NCBI RefSeq assembly: GCF_000294775.2
Contig: NZ_CP015506.1
Span: 2,641,501-2,705,500, forward strand
DNA: 64,000 nucleotides
From: Cytobacillus oceanisediminis 2691
Lineage (GTDB): Bacteria > Bacillota > Bacilli > Bacillales > Cytobacillaceae
Direction of reading: 5' to 3'
Shown: one piece after another, positions 33,270 to 42,065 of the stretch
How the letters are laid out: each line of letters starts with the position of its first letter
Position numbering within the stretch: position 1 is the first letter of the stretch
Position numbers and translations under genes: made by a program
The notes under the pieces: generated by a model
Databases searched by the model: none
Told to the model about the DNA's origin: nothing
The model's input: the letters and a program-made list of their open reading frames with translations, nothing else

Positions 33270-34150
33270 TTGAAATTTGTGAAGTTGGTCCGCGCGATGG
33301 ATTGCAAAATGAGTGCAAAATTGTTCCAACGGAAACAAAAGTTGATTTGATTACAAGATTAATTGATTCCGGCATCCGCAATATAGAAGCTGTTTCTTTT
33401 GTCAATCCGAAGGTTGTTCCTCCCATGGCTGATGCAGAGGAAGTTTTGAAATCGCTTCCTAAAAGAAATGGCGTCCGGTTCGGCGGTCTGGTGTTAAGCC
33501 GCTCAGGGCTTGAACGGGCACTCAAGACCGATGTGGATTTTCTTCATGTTGTTACAACAACAAGTGATTCATTCAATTTACGGAATGTGAAAAGGACTGT
33601 AGAGCAGGCTGTTGGGGAGCTCTCTTTAGTGATTAAGGAAGGAACTGCATCAGGAAAGGGTGTGGCAGGGGTGTTGGGAACGGCATTCGGATGCCCTTTT
33701 GAAGGTGATGTACCTTTGGAAAACGTGCTGAAAGTGGCAGAGAGATTTATAGAAGCCGGCTGTACGGAAATCACCCTCGCTGATACAACGGGTATGGCTA
33801 ATCCCATCCAGGTCCAAAAAATAGCAGAGTCATTTTTTGATGCCTTTGGAAAGGACCTTTCGCTTGGCCTCCATTTCCATAATACACGCGGTTTGGGACT
33901 GGCAAATGTTTTGGCGGGATATCAGGCAGGTGTCCGCCGCTTTGATTCCTCCATTGCCGGGCTTGGCGGATGTCCATTTGCCCCAAAAGCAGTCGGAAAT
34001 GTTTGTACAGAAGATATGATCAATATGTTCCACGGAATGGGTGTTAATACAGGGACAGACCTTCCTTCAGTACTGGAAACAGCAAAGTGGATGGAAACAG
34101 TGATGGAACGGCCGCTTGATGGGATGTTGATGAAGGCGGGAATAGCTTAA
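33266..34150 (+). CDS. HMG-CoA lyase-like enzyme, candidate (R)-citramalyl-CoA lyase
   Basis: This encodes 294 residues of the HMGL-like TIM-barrel family. The EVGPRDGLQNE opening (residues 5-15), GLHFHNTRGLGLAN with metal-binding His, and the active-site Cys loop GLGGCPFAPKAVGN are all present. Known members cleave HMG-CoA, citramalyl-CoA or similar beta-hydroxyacyl thioesters to acetyl-CoA plus a keto acid. Leucine breakdown partners are missing; a CoA-transferase and LeuCD-like hydro-lyase are divergent beside it. I therefore favour (R)-citramalyl-CoA to pyruvate plus acetyl-CoA, as an inference. Start AAAGGAGG. Confidence 0.85.
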   Translation: MIEICEVGPRDGLQNECKIVPTETKVDLITRLIDSGIRNIEAVSFVNPKVVPPMADAEEVLKSLPKRNGVRFGGLVLSRSGLERALKTDVDFLHVVTTTSDSFNLRNVKRTVEQAVGELSLVIKEGTASGKGVAGVLGTAFGCPFEGDVPLENVLKVAERFIEAGCTEITLADTTGMANPIQVQKIAESFFDAFGKDLSLGLHFHNTRGLGLANVLAGYQAGVRRFDSSIAGLGGCPFAPKAVGNVCTEDMINMFHGMGVNTGTDLPSVLETAKWMETVMERPLDGMLMKAGIA

Positions 34151-34157
34151 TTGCGGG

Positions 34158-34186
34158 AAAAGCCATCTTTGCGGGTGGTTTTTTTG
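34158..34186 (+). terminator. Terminator of the regulator-lyase unit
   Basis: The hairpin AAAAGCCATC/GGTGGTTTTT (with G-T pairs) runs into a T-tract, eight bases after the stop. Confidence 0.75.
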
Positions 34187-34208
34187 GGTCTAAGATGGCG
34201 GCTGAAAG

Positions 34209-34325
34209 TTTTGTTTGCAAGTTTTACTGATTTGTTTGCTGAATTTTAGGTTTGTTTGTTAGTTTGGTGTTTTTATTTGCAAATTTTTAAGTTTATTTGC
34301 AAGTTTAAAGCTTTTATTTGCAGAG
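34209..34325. repeat. T-rich phased repeat, period 20-21 bp
   Basis: The core TTT(G/A)TTTG(C/T) occurs with TTTGC/T at 34214, 34235, 34255, 34276, 34296 and 34317: steps 21, 20, 21, 20, 21. The strand is strongly T/G biased. It lies between convergent genes. No coding frame or hairpin explains it. Confidence 0.75.
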
Positions 34326-34346
34326 TTCACAATTAGAGGTCTCCAA

Positions 34347-35299
34347 TCAAGGTTTTATATAATACCTATTCTTCTTTTCACCGCCATGCTGAAGATTCAT
34401 CTGGCCAAGTAATCTTGAGGCAGAAAAAACAGATGTTAAATGGGGAAACTTGCGAAATTCAGCATTTGTAATTGACGGTTTAATCAGATAATTATAATCC
34501 TCTACAGCTTGATGATGTGCCGTATCGGAAGTGGTTTTACATACTGGACATCTCCACAATCCCCAATGATAAATCATTGGCAGTGAGCCACATTGAGGAC
34601 AGTGCACTCCAGTAAGAATTGTATCTGGATTTATTTTTATAAATTTCATTACATCCATCTCATGCTCGACATGTTTTTTCAATAGTGTATAGCTAATTTT
34701 TTTATTTGTTTTTCATTTAATCTCTCAATAGAATATGATTTTTCAATAGAGGTAAGTTTACTTAATAGTCGGTGTGCATGAAGAATTTTACTGGAGGTTT
34801 GTTTAGAAGGTGATTTTTTGATGGTGGAAGGACTGCTGATAAAGACGTCAAATTCTATCGGGATATCCGGGAAACCATTTGCAGCCAGCCTCTTTTTTAA
34901 TTGCCGGCTTTGGTGTTCAGCTTGGGAAATCGGGTCGTGGAAAGCTTCCTCCTTTTCGTTATGGATTCGGATGAGCTGGTGGAAATTGGGTTCAAGGATG
35001 AAGGTTCCGTTCCAGTTTTTCACCTTAAGGATCATGGCGAATCTTTTTGTAAGCAGTAAAGTATCCGTATGAAAAAATTGTTTTCTATTTGAAAGACGCA
35101 GCCCATGAAAGATTCTATATTTCTTTTCATCCAGAAAATCTAAATAATAATCCAGCTTTTGTTCACCTATAAATCCTGCTTTGGGCTTGTTTAATTCAGA
35201 TGCAGCTTTCTCCCTCCCATGTACCATTTCTGGAATACGCCTTAAAAGTGCATGAAGCTGCATAATGATTTCTGGTACCCTCCTTTCTTTTTCGATCAA
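34347..35299 (-). pseudogene. NERD-domain/zinc-ribbon protein gene split by a frameshift
   Basis: Two frames together make one typical Bacillus NERD protein of about 317 residues. 34679-35299 (206 aa, TTG start after AAAGGAG) gives the nuclease-related domain, with AGFIGEQKLDYYLDFL and the FAMILKVKNWNGTFIL core. 34347-34682 (about 111 aa) gives the zinc ribbon (GVHCPQCGSLPM and WRCPVCKTTSDTAH) and a C-terminal helical part. The frames meet at TTGA, where a one-base shift joins LAIHY to LKKHVEHE naturally. There is no slippery heptamer, so this is a recent mutation or a sequencing error. Confidence 0.75.
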
Positions 35300-35321
35300 A
35301 TAAAACTTCTCCTTTAAACAA

Positions 35322-35359
35322 TAATAATAAAAAGAGTTTAGGTTTTTGACCTAAACTCT
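35322..35359 (-). terminator. Terminator of the chemoreceptor gene
   Basis: An 11-bp perfect stem (AGAGTTTAGGT and its complement), overlapping the stop codon, is followed by TTTTTATTATTATT on the minus strand. Confidence 0.9.
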
Positions 35360-36611
35360 ATAACTTAAATCTGCTGATCAACCCTTTCAAATCCTCCGCC
35401 ATGCTCGTAAGCTGGTCAGCAGAGAGTGAAATTTCCTCCATTGATGCAGCCTGTTCTTCCGTTGAAGCAAGTACACTTTGTGTGGCCATGGCTGATTCAT
35501 TTGCCACATGTGATATTTCGTCCATGGACTGAACCATTTTCTGCGAACCGACAGACATATGCTGAATGGCTGAAGCGACTTCCTCCATTTGATTCGTCAC
35601 CGTGCTGACTGACTGCTGGATTTGTGCAAAAGAATCGCCTGCATCCTTCATGACTTCCATTCCTTCGGTTACTTCATGATTAACCAAGTCCATTGTCTGG
35701 ACAACCTGATTGGTTTCTTCCTGGATTTTTGATATCAGCTGACTGATTTGCAGGGTGGATTCTGCAGACTTTTCAGCGAGATTTCTAACCTCGTTTGCTA
35801 CAACGGCAAAGCCTTTTCCCTGCTCTCCTGCGCGGGCCGCTTCAATAGCAGCATTTAAAGCCAGAAGATTTGTTTGAGCGGCAATGCCTGTAATCACTTC
35901 GATAATCTTTCCGATCTCCTGTGACCGCTGGCCAAGGCCTTTTACTACTTTGGATAAATCCTGTACATTTACATGTATGGAGTTCATTTGGCATGCTGCT
36001 GTTGAAATGGATGCAGAACCATGATTTGCCTTTTCCAGTGAATCGTTGATTTGCTCTGTAACCTGTTCTGAATTTGCCGCAACCTGTGTCAGGCTTTCGG
36101 ACATCTGCATGATGACATGGGATGCAGTTCCGACCCCCTTGACCTGATTATCGGCACCTGCTGCTACTTCTTCAATGACCTCAGCTATGTGGCTTGTTGC
36201 CATATTTGTCTGCTGGGCACCTGATGATAGCTGCTGTGCATATTGTGTGACTTCGTTAGAAGCTATAACCACTTTATTCAGCACTTCCTGCCAGGCAGCT
36301 GCAGTATGATTCAAAGCTGAAGCAATCGATCCAAGCTGTCCCACTGATTTTTCGTCAAGTCTTGTGGACATATTTCCATCTGCAAGTTCATCGATAAAGG
36401 CATTAATTTTGCTGATGGGTGCAATAAACTTTCGGTAGTTCATAAATGCGGATAATATTCCAGCAAGCGAACCGAGAATCATAATAAAAGCAATGGTAAT
36501 CCAAAACGCATTGCCTTTCAATCCATTACCAACGCATACTGCAACGCTTATGATCAATACAGTCGGGATAATAACGATTAAAGTACGGAGCATATAGCTA
36601 AGTTGACTCAT
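35358..36611 (-). CDS. Methyl-accepting chemotaxis protein without external sensor domain
   Basis: This encodes 417 residues from ATG 36611 (AAAGGGG upstream). Two adjacent membrane helices (about 7-27 and 35-55) are separated by only a few residues, so there is no extracellular ligand domain. A HAMP segment follows ([21 protein letters not shown]). The long coiled coil ends in the conserved tip ([41 protein letters not shown]), here with the CheA/CheW contact. It probably senses an internal or membrane state. ATG 36635 lacks a ribosome site. Confidence 0.9.
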   Translation of the reverse strand: MSQLSYMLRTLIVIIPTVLIISVAVCVGNGLKGNAFWITIAFIMILGSLAGILSAFMNYRKFIAPISKINAFIDELADGNMSTRLDEKSVGQLGSIASALNHTAAAWQEVLNKVVIASNEVTQYAQQLSSGAQQTNMATSHIAEVIEEVAAGADNQVKGVGTASHVIMQMSESLTQVAANSEQVTEQINDSLEKANHGSASISTAACQMNSIHVNVQDLSKVVKGLGQRSQEIGKIIEVITGIAAQTNLLALNAAIEAARAGEQGKGFAVVANEVRNLAEKSAESTLQISQLISKIQEETNQVVQTMDLVNHEVTEGMEVMKDAGDSFAQIQQSVSTVTNQMEEVASAIQHMSVGSQKMVQSMDEISHVANESAMATQSVLASTEEQAASMEEISLSADQLTSMAEDLKGLISRFKL

Positions 36612-36792
36612 GAAACGGACCCCTTTTTCTATCATTTATTATTATAAAAAAATGATTTACAAATTCCTCCTCAACTATCTTCTTTTTACCATCTGACAAT
36701 TTGATTATAGTGGATGAAAGGAAAATATATCAATATATTTCGAAAGATTATTTTTCAAATAATTGAAATAGTTCGTCAGTTTTCCGCGAATA

Positions 36793-36823
36793 GAAATGCC
36801 AGCCTTCCAAGAAGCTGGCATTT
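36793..36823 (-). terminator. Terminator of the MFS exporter gene
   Basis: The stem AAATGCCAGC/GCTGGCATTT lies ten bases after the stop. Confidence 0.8.
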
Positions 36824-36832
36824 TACTCATAT

Positions 36833-37993
36833 CTATTCAGCTGCAGCAGTCCTTCTCTCTTTTTTAGCCATGGAAAGAACTGCAGTGCCAAGAGCAATAA
36901 TAATAAAAATACTGCCTGCAGCCGCATTATATTCTACTGAGGTTGTCTCGATCATGATTCCGCCGATCATGCTTCCGAATGCCATTCCCATATGAACTGC
37001 GGAGTTGTTCAATGTTTGCTGGATATCAGAAGTTTCGGGTGTCACTTCAATTAAATAGCTGTGTATGGCCGGTGTGACCGCCCAGCTGAGCATACTCCAA
37101 ATGACTACCGTAATCAGGAAAACGGGCAGAGAAAAAGCGGCAAACGGCAATGAGAAAAGGGTAATCCCAAACATGGCAAGAAGCGTCAAAATGACAGATT
37201 TTGCACCAAAACGGTCTGCCAGGAGGCCGCCGATTCCTCCTCCGATGACAGCCGCAATTCCGAAAATCAGGTAAACAATGCTGACCCAATTGCCGTCAAG
37301 CCCCATTTTCATCTTCAGGAATGGAGTAAGGTAACCGTAAAAAGTTAAATGGCCAGTCATTAACAGGAACGATGTTATCTGTGTTAGAGCGATTTTGCGG
37401 CTTTTCAGGGTTTTAAGCTGGATGCCTATTGGAACAGCGGGCTTTGGAGCAACTTTGCCCATAAAGAAATGAACGCCTGCCATTGATATGACTGTCAGTG
37501 CAGATATGAGAACAAACGGAGCGCGCCAGCCAAAAACATTTCCAAGCATCAAGCCAATGGGCACACCCAGCACAAGGGATGCACTGATTCCCATAAAGAC
37601 GATGCCGATGGCACGTGCACGATATTCTTCTGTGACGATGTAGGAAGCCATTGTCATACATAATGCGATAAGCAGTGAGCCGCTTGCTGCCGCTAAAACC
37701 CGGCCAATTAATAATACACTGTAAAGGGGGCTAAGTACGGCAACAATATTACCGGCCAAAAATACAGCCAATGATATCATCATTAAACGGCTGCGTTCCA
37801 TTTTAACCGTAATCGTAAGCAGGACGGGCGCAGCGATGGCAAAGGCGAGCGAGAATACAGTAATTAACAGACCTGCCTGCCCCAAACTGACACCCAGATC
37901 TGATGCTACAAGATCCAGCAGCCCGCCTATAATCAATTCCACCATTCCAACAACAAACGATATGATTGCTAATAAATAGATGCGTTTATCCAA
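36833..37993 (-). CDS. MFS transporter, DHA1 (AraJ/YtbD-like) drug-efflux type
   Basis: This encodes 386 residues with twelve membrane helices. The N-terminus DKRIYLLAIISFVVGMVELIIGG is typical of the B. subtilis YtbD group. TTG 37993 follows AGAGGAAG by seven bases and gives that N-terminus; the longer frame to 38026 adds eleven poorly conserved residues and lacks a ribosome site. Substrate is unknown; export of drugs or sugars is known in the family. It is a single gene. The next 240 bases upstream show nothing recognisable. Confidence 0.85.
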   Translation of the reverse strand: MDKRIYLLAIISFVVGMVELIIGGLLDLVASDLGVSLGQAGLLITVFSLAFAIAAPVLLTITVKMERSRLMMISLAVFLAGNIVAVLSPLYSVLLIGRVLAAASGSLLIALCMTMASYIVTEEYRARAIGIVFMGISASLVLGVPIGLMLGNVFGWRAPFVLISALTVISMAGVHFFMGKVAPKPAVPIGIQLKTLKSRKIALTQITSFLLMTGHLTFYGYLTPFLKMKMGLDGNWVSIVYLIFGIAAVIGGGIGGLLADRFGAKSVILTLLAMFGITLFSLPFAAFSLPVFLITVVIWSMLSWAVTPAIHSYLIEVTPETSDIQQTLNNSAVHMGMAFGSMIGGIMIETTSVEYNAAAGSIFIIIALGTAVLSMAKKERRTAAAE

Positions 37994-38238
37994 GCTGAAC
38001 TTCCTCTCTAGTAACAAGCTGTTCAAAAATTTTAATAAAATAACATCTTAACATACCAAATAGATTAAGCTCAAAGGATAGAATAATCTAAAAATAATAA
38101 ATGCTGCTTTGTAAATATATTTTCTTTATTGGGATAAAATATAAATACCTTACTAAAACAACTTCCATAAATTACATGTTTGAATATAACAATTAAATAG
38201 GAATGTAAATAACAAATACTGTAAAGGAGTTGATTCAT

Positions 38239-38403
38239 TTGTTGGACAATCAAGCAAAGAAAGAGCGCAGTTTATCCCCTCTAGTATCATCTGCTGTTGA
38301 CGAAAGACAGCCTGCCGGTACAACTCCTGCTGACACAAATACCATAAAAAGCATCGAACCTGAATTTGATCTTTCCGGAACAGTATTAAATGACTATAAC
38401 TAA
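38239..38403 (+). CDS. Small hypothetical protein (54 aa)
   Basis: A 54-residue frame starts at TTG 38239 (or TTG 38242), nine bases after AAAGGAG, and ends directly before a strong terminator. The product is hydrophilic and disordered-looking (MLDNQAKKERSLSPLVSS, then EPEFDLSGTVLNDYN). It is not recognised. The ribosome site and terminator support expression. Confidence 0.65.
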   Translation: MLDNQAKKERSLSPLVSSAVDERQPAGTTPADTNTIKSIEPEFDLSGTVLNDYN

Positions 38404-38407
38404 GTGA

Positions 38408-38442
38408 AAATCCCTGCGGGTCTCCTGCAGGGATTTATTTTC
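38408..38442 (+). terminator. Terminator of the 54-aa gene
   Basis: The stem AAATCCCTGC/GCAGGGATTT is followed by ATTTTC. Confidence 0.85.
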
Positions 38443-38454
38443 ACTTTGATAACT

Positions 38455-38645
38455 GTCTAGCGCAAGCAGCCTACCCCCCTCGAGGTGATGCCCCCAGGAC
38501 AAGGAAGGCTTCGTCAGCATAATCATCGCACGACCAAAAGCGGCAGCTTTTGGGAGGATGGGGGTCATGCAGACGTTGCCACAGGACGCGGCGTTCTTAG
38601 ACTGCGTTCATTCGTGGGCAAGGCGCTTCCGCTTTTCTTTTGGCA
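38455..38645 (+). repeat. Dispersed palindrome-ended repeat, full copy
   Basis: This 190-bp GC-richer element begins GTCTAGCGCAAGCAGCC, has CTCGAGG near its left side, and ends GGGCAAGGCGCTTCCGCTTTTC. The ends are partly complementary. It resembles intergenic repeats seen many times in Bacillaceae genomes (GTCTAGC...GGCGCTTCCGCTTTTC type). An inverted, internally shortened copy is at 1-94. A 63-codon frame inside it is not a gene. Confidence 0.82.
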
Positions 38646-38722
38646 AGTTTGTCCGATTCGCAGCATATGCATGTAGTATTCCTTGTGTTTAACTTGGAAA
38701 ATAACCAAATGGAGCAGGATTT

Positions 38723-39745
38723 ATGATTTATTTGTTAGTGGTTATTTTCATTATTGTTCTTGTCATGCCATTTCTTTCTGAGTTCGTGGAAAAAAATCTG
38801 GAGATGTTTTTGTTTGTGATGGGGCTTTCAGCTGCACTGGCTAGCGGGGTTCTAAATAGCGGACTTTTTGTAAAAGCAGCACAGGAACCAGTAAAAATTA
38901 CGCTTGCTGTCTTTATTGCAGGTCTGCTGTTTAAATGGTTTCAGGCAAATTTGGAAAGAAGCATCCTATCCGTAAGCCGGATTATGCCTTTTCGATTATT
39001 TGCAGCTTTGACTGTGATTTTTCTTGGGTTAATTTCAAGTGTTATTACAGCTATTATCGCTGCGTTAGTTCTTGTATTAATCGTCAGTGCGCTTCGGCTG
39101 GAAAGAAGCTCTGAAATCAGGCTGACCGTACTCGCCTGTTTTTCGATTGGCCTGGGTGCAGCCTTGACGCCGATTGGCGAGCCGCTTTCCACCATTGCAA
39201 TCAGTAAAATGAAAGAAGACTTCTTCTTTTTGATGGAATTGGTTGGACCGCAAATTACCATTGCCCTCCTATTTTTCGGAATTATGGCCGCACTTGCTGT
39301 TAAGCCTCCTGTTTCAGGGAAAGCGTCCTTTACTAAAAAGCCTGCTAGTGAAAACTATGAAGAAATCTTTGTCAGGGCTTTGAAAATATATTTCTTTGTC
39401 ATGGGCCTGACAATGCTTGGGGCCGGGTTTGAACCGTTAATCAATCACTTTTTAATAGGTTTAAATCCGCTTTTATTATATTGGATCAATATGATCTCTG
39501 CCGTATTGGATAATGCAACACTTGCAGCTGCTGAAATTAGCCCATCAATGGACCATTTTACGGTTCAATCCATCCTCCTTGGACTGCTGATCAGCGGAGG
39601 AATGCTTATTCCAGGCAATATTCCCAATATTATTGCTGCGGGTAAACTGCAGATTACGAGTAAAGAGTGGGCAGTATTTGGTGTTCCTTTTGGGTTGGTC
39701 ACGATGATTGGTTATTTTGTGCTTATATTGGTCACGGGAAATTGA
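38723..39745 (+). CDS. DUF1646 membrane protein, putative ion transporter
   Basis: This encodes 340 residues with ten or so membrane helices. It belongs to DUF1646, related to the ion-transporter (NhaD/ArsB-like) superfamily. Conserved-looking helix-break segments are GAALTPIGEPLSTIAISK and the C-terminal GGMLIPGNIPNIIAAGKLQ; the paired GEP and GNIPN turns are expected at the transport site. Cation or anion specificity is unknown. Start after GGAGCAGG. The inverted repeat TTGAAAGGG/CCCTTTCAA at 39743-39781 lacks a T-run. Confidence 0.8.
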   Translation: MIYLLVVIFIIVLVMPFLSEFVEKNLEMFLFVMGLSAALASGVLNSGLFVKAAQEPVKITLAVFIAGLLFKWFQANLERSILSVSRIMPFRLFAALTVIFLGLISSVITAIIAALVLVLIVSALRLERSSEIRLTVLACFSIGLGAALTPIGEPLSTIAISKMKEDFFFLMELVGPQITIALLFFGIMAALAVKPPVSGKASFTKKPASENYEEIFVRALKIYFFVMGLTMLGAGFEPLINHFLIGLNPLLLYWINMISAVLDNATLAAAEISPSMDHFTVQSILLGLLISGGMLIPGNIPNIIAAGKLQITSKEWAVFGVPFGLVTMIGYFVLILVTGN

Positions 39746-39800
39746 AAGGGGATTGGCGGCCCGTTTCAATTTCCCTTTCAATCTTGTTCGCATAATATTA

Positions 39801-40778
39801 TTATTGTATATCCAACAATATTTTTCCGGTACTCATTCGGCTTTCGATCAGTTTATGGGCTTCAGCTGCTTCTTCCAAAGGAAACCTGTTCCCAATTCTA
39901 ATATGCAGTCTCTCTTCTTTTAAAAACTGCATGACTTTTTGTGCTGTTTCCCTGAGTGATTCCGGACGCTTCTTTCTTGTTGTCCCGAGGCTGTAGCCCA
40001 AGGCAGAACGGCAGCTCTTATGCAGGTCATTCGTGTTTATGATCCCTGGTTTGCCGCTCGAATTGCCGAATTGGATAAGTCGGCCATATTCAGCCAGACA
40101 ACTGAAACTTTTCTGCGTTATGCTGCCGGCAAGGGAATCCAGGATAATATCCGCACCTTTTCCACCGGTTATTTCAATTACCCTTTCTGCAAAATCAATC
40201 TCTTCGTATACAATGACATGATCAGAACCTGCTTCCACAGCAGCAGGCACTTTCGTTTCATTGCCAACAGTTCCGATAACCAGATCTGCTCCTAATATCT
40301 TTGCCATTTGGATTGCAGTAGTGCCTACCCCACCTGCTGCTGAATGAACCAGAACGGTTTCCCCATTTTGGATTCTTGCAATATCTGCAAGCAATTTATA
40401 AGATAAGAAAGAAACAGTCAGGGATGCTGCAGCCTTATCCAACGCTACTTCATCCGGCACTGCAAACGTCAGGTTTTCTTCAGCTGCAGCGTACTCACCA
40501 TAAGATCCTTCAGAAGGGAACGCTGCGACGCGATCTCCAATTTTGAATTTTGTAATTTCACTCCCTATTTCCACTACTACCCCTGCTGCATCAAGGCCGG
40601 GAATAAACGGAAATCGGCCAGTTCCTCCCTGCCCAATTCTCGCTTTCACATCCGCAAAATTGACGCTTGCATTTTCCACTTTAATCAATACTTGATCCCG
40701 CTTTATTTTTGGAATTTCCATTTCTGTGTAAATTAGTACGTCCGGACTACCGTATTGTGTGACTGCAATTGCTTTCAT
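39801..40778 (-). CDS. Zinc-free MDR quinone oxidoreductase
   Basis: This encodes 325 residues from ATG 40778 (GGAGG eight bases upstream). Medium-chain dehydrogenase/reductase fold: N-terminal GroES-like domain with FIPGLDAAGVVVEIGSE and GDRVAAF, then the Rossmann domain with VLVHSAAGGVGTTAIQMAKILGA. Zinc-ligand residues of alcohol dehydrogenases are absent, which places it with NADPH:quinone reductases. It is a single gene of redox or detoxification type. Confidence 0.9.
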   Translation of the reverse strand: MKAIAVTQYGSPDVLIYTEMEIPKIKRDQVLIKVENASVNFADVKARIGQGGTGRFPFIPGLDAAGVVVEIGSEITKFKIGDRVAAFPSEGSYGEYAAAEENLTFAVPDEVALDKAAASLTVSFLSYKLLADIARIQNGETVLVHSAAGGVGTTAIQMAKILGADLVIGTVGNETKVPAAVEAGSDHVIVYEEIDFAERVIEITGGKGADIILDSLAGSITQKSFSCLAEYGRLIQFGNSSGKPGIINTNDLHKSCRSALGYSLGTTRKKRPESLRETAQKVMQFLKEERLHIRIGNRFPLEEAAEAHKLIESRMSTGKILLDIQ

Positions 40779-40874
40779 ATGATTGGCCTCCATTTATGTA
40801 ATCCTTTAACATATTCGATATTTGCGAAGAATAAGCCTCTTTTTGCTAAATCTGACTACTCGAATTAAGGCTAT

Positions 40875-40901
40875 AAAAAAGAAGCTGCATTTCGCAGCCT
40901 C
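40875..40901 (-). terminator. Terminator of the cdaR-gntP-glxK locus
   Basis: The stem GAGGCTGC/GCAGCTTC is followed by TTTTTTAT on the minus strand, just after the glycerate kinase stop. Confidence 0.85.
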
Positions 40902-40904
40902 TCA

Positions 40905-42044
40905 TTATAATGACCCATTCATTTTCATACTGGCAGCTATGTTTCTCGCTGTTCTTTCCATATATACTGCTGCCTTTTCCAAAGCTTCAGGAAGGGTTAC
41001 AACACCTGGAACAATGCTGAATAGAGCATCGATTCCGTGTTCATGAACAATATCGCTGTCGTCAGATAAAGAACCTGCAAGACCGATTACCGGTATCCCA
41101 TGTTTCTTTGCCGCTCTAGCCACACCGATTGGCGTTTTTCCATATATGGTTTGGCTGTCAATTTTTCCTTCTCCAGTAATGACAAGATCCGCATCCTTTA
41201 CCTCATTTTCAAAGTCTACGGCATGAAGGACGATTTCAATCCCTTTTTTTAAGTCTGCATTTAAAAGGGCAAGCAAACTTCCGCCTATTCCTCCGGCAGC
41301 GCCTGCTCCCTCAATATGGCGAAATGATTTGCCGAGGGTGTTTTCGACCACATCTGCGAAATGCCCTAAATTCTGATCCAGCAGCTCGACCATCTCAGGT
41401 GTCGCTCCTTTTTGAGGTCCAAAGATAGCCGAGGCACCTCTTGGACCGGTTAAAGGGTTATCAACGTCACAGGCCACTTTGAAATGGACATCTCGGATCC
41501 TTGAATCCAGGCCTGACATGTCTATTGCTTCCAGCTGCACAAGCGACCCTCCGCCTTGTCCGATTTCACTGCCGGTTTTGTCAAGGAGTTTACCGCCTAA
41601 GGCTTGAATCATTCCAGCTCCTGCATCATTGGTAGCACTACCGCCAATTCCAATAATAATGTGCTGAACTCCTAAGTCCAATGCAGCTGTGATTAACTCT
41701 CCTGTTCCCCTGGTTGAAGTAATTAAGGGGTTCCGTTTTTCTGAAGGAACCAAATGCAAGCCTGACGCAGCTGCCATTTCAATGACTGCTGTCTTTCCAT
41801 CCCCCATTAATCCAAAGAATGCTTTAACAGGTTCCCCGAGAGGTCCTGTAACAGTTCGCTCTATGATCGAACCTTCCGTTGCATCAACAAGCGATTGGAC
41901 TGTTCCTTCTCCGCCGTCAGCCATCGGCATTTTTTTATAATCAGCTTCGGGAAATATGAATTTAAAACCTCTTTCAATGGCATTCGCAGCCTCAAGTGCC
42001 GATAAACTTTCCTTAAATGAATCCGGGGCAATCACGATTTTCAT
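40905..42044 (-). CDS. glxK: Glycerate kinase
   Basis: This encodes 379 residues of the GarK/GlxK family, which phosphorylates D-glycerate (2-phosphoglycerate is the usual product). Motifs are MKIVIAPDSFKESLSA at the N-terminus, PMADGGEGTVQSLV, GIGGSATNDAGAGM and DLVITGEGKIDSQT. It follows the GntP permease by 21 bases. The permease-kinase-regulator trio indicates glycerate or sugar-diacid use. B. subtilis has the same enzyme (GlxK). Confidence 0.93.
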   Translation of the reverse strand: MKIVIAPDSFKESLSALEAANAIERGFKFIFPEADYKKMPMADGGEGTVQSLVDATEGSIIERTVTGPLGEPVKAFFGLMGDGKTAVIEMAAASGLHLVPSEKRNPLITSTRGTGELITAALDLGVQHIIIGIGGSATNDAGAGMIQALGGKLLDKTGSEIGQGGGSLVQLEAIDMSGLDSRIRDVHFKVACDVDNPLTGPRGASAIFGPQKGATPEMVELLDQNLGHFADVVENTLGKSFRHIEGAGAAGGIGGSLLALLNADLKKGIEIVLHAVDFENEVKDADLVITGEGKIDSQTIYGKTPIGVARAAKKHGIPVIGLAGSLSDDSDIVHEHGIDALFSIVPGVVTLPEALEKAAVYMERTARNIAASMKMNGSL

Positions 42045-42065
42045 ATTTGATCCTCTCCCTTTCTA

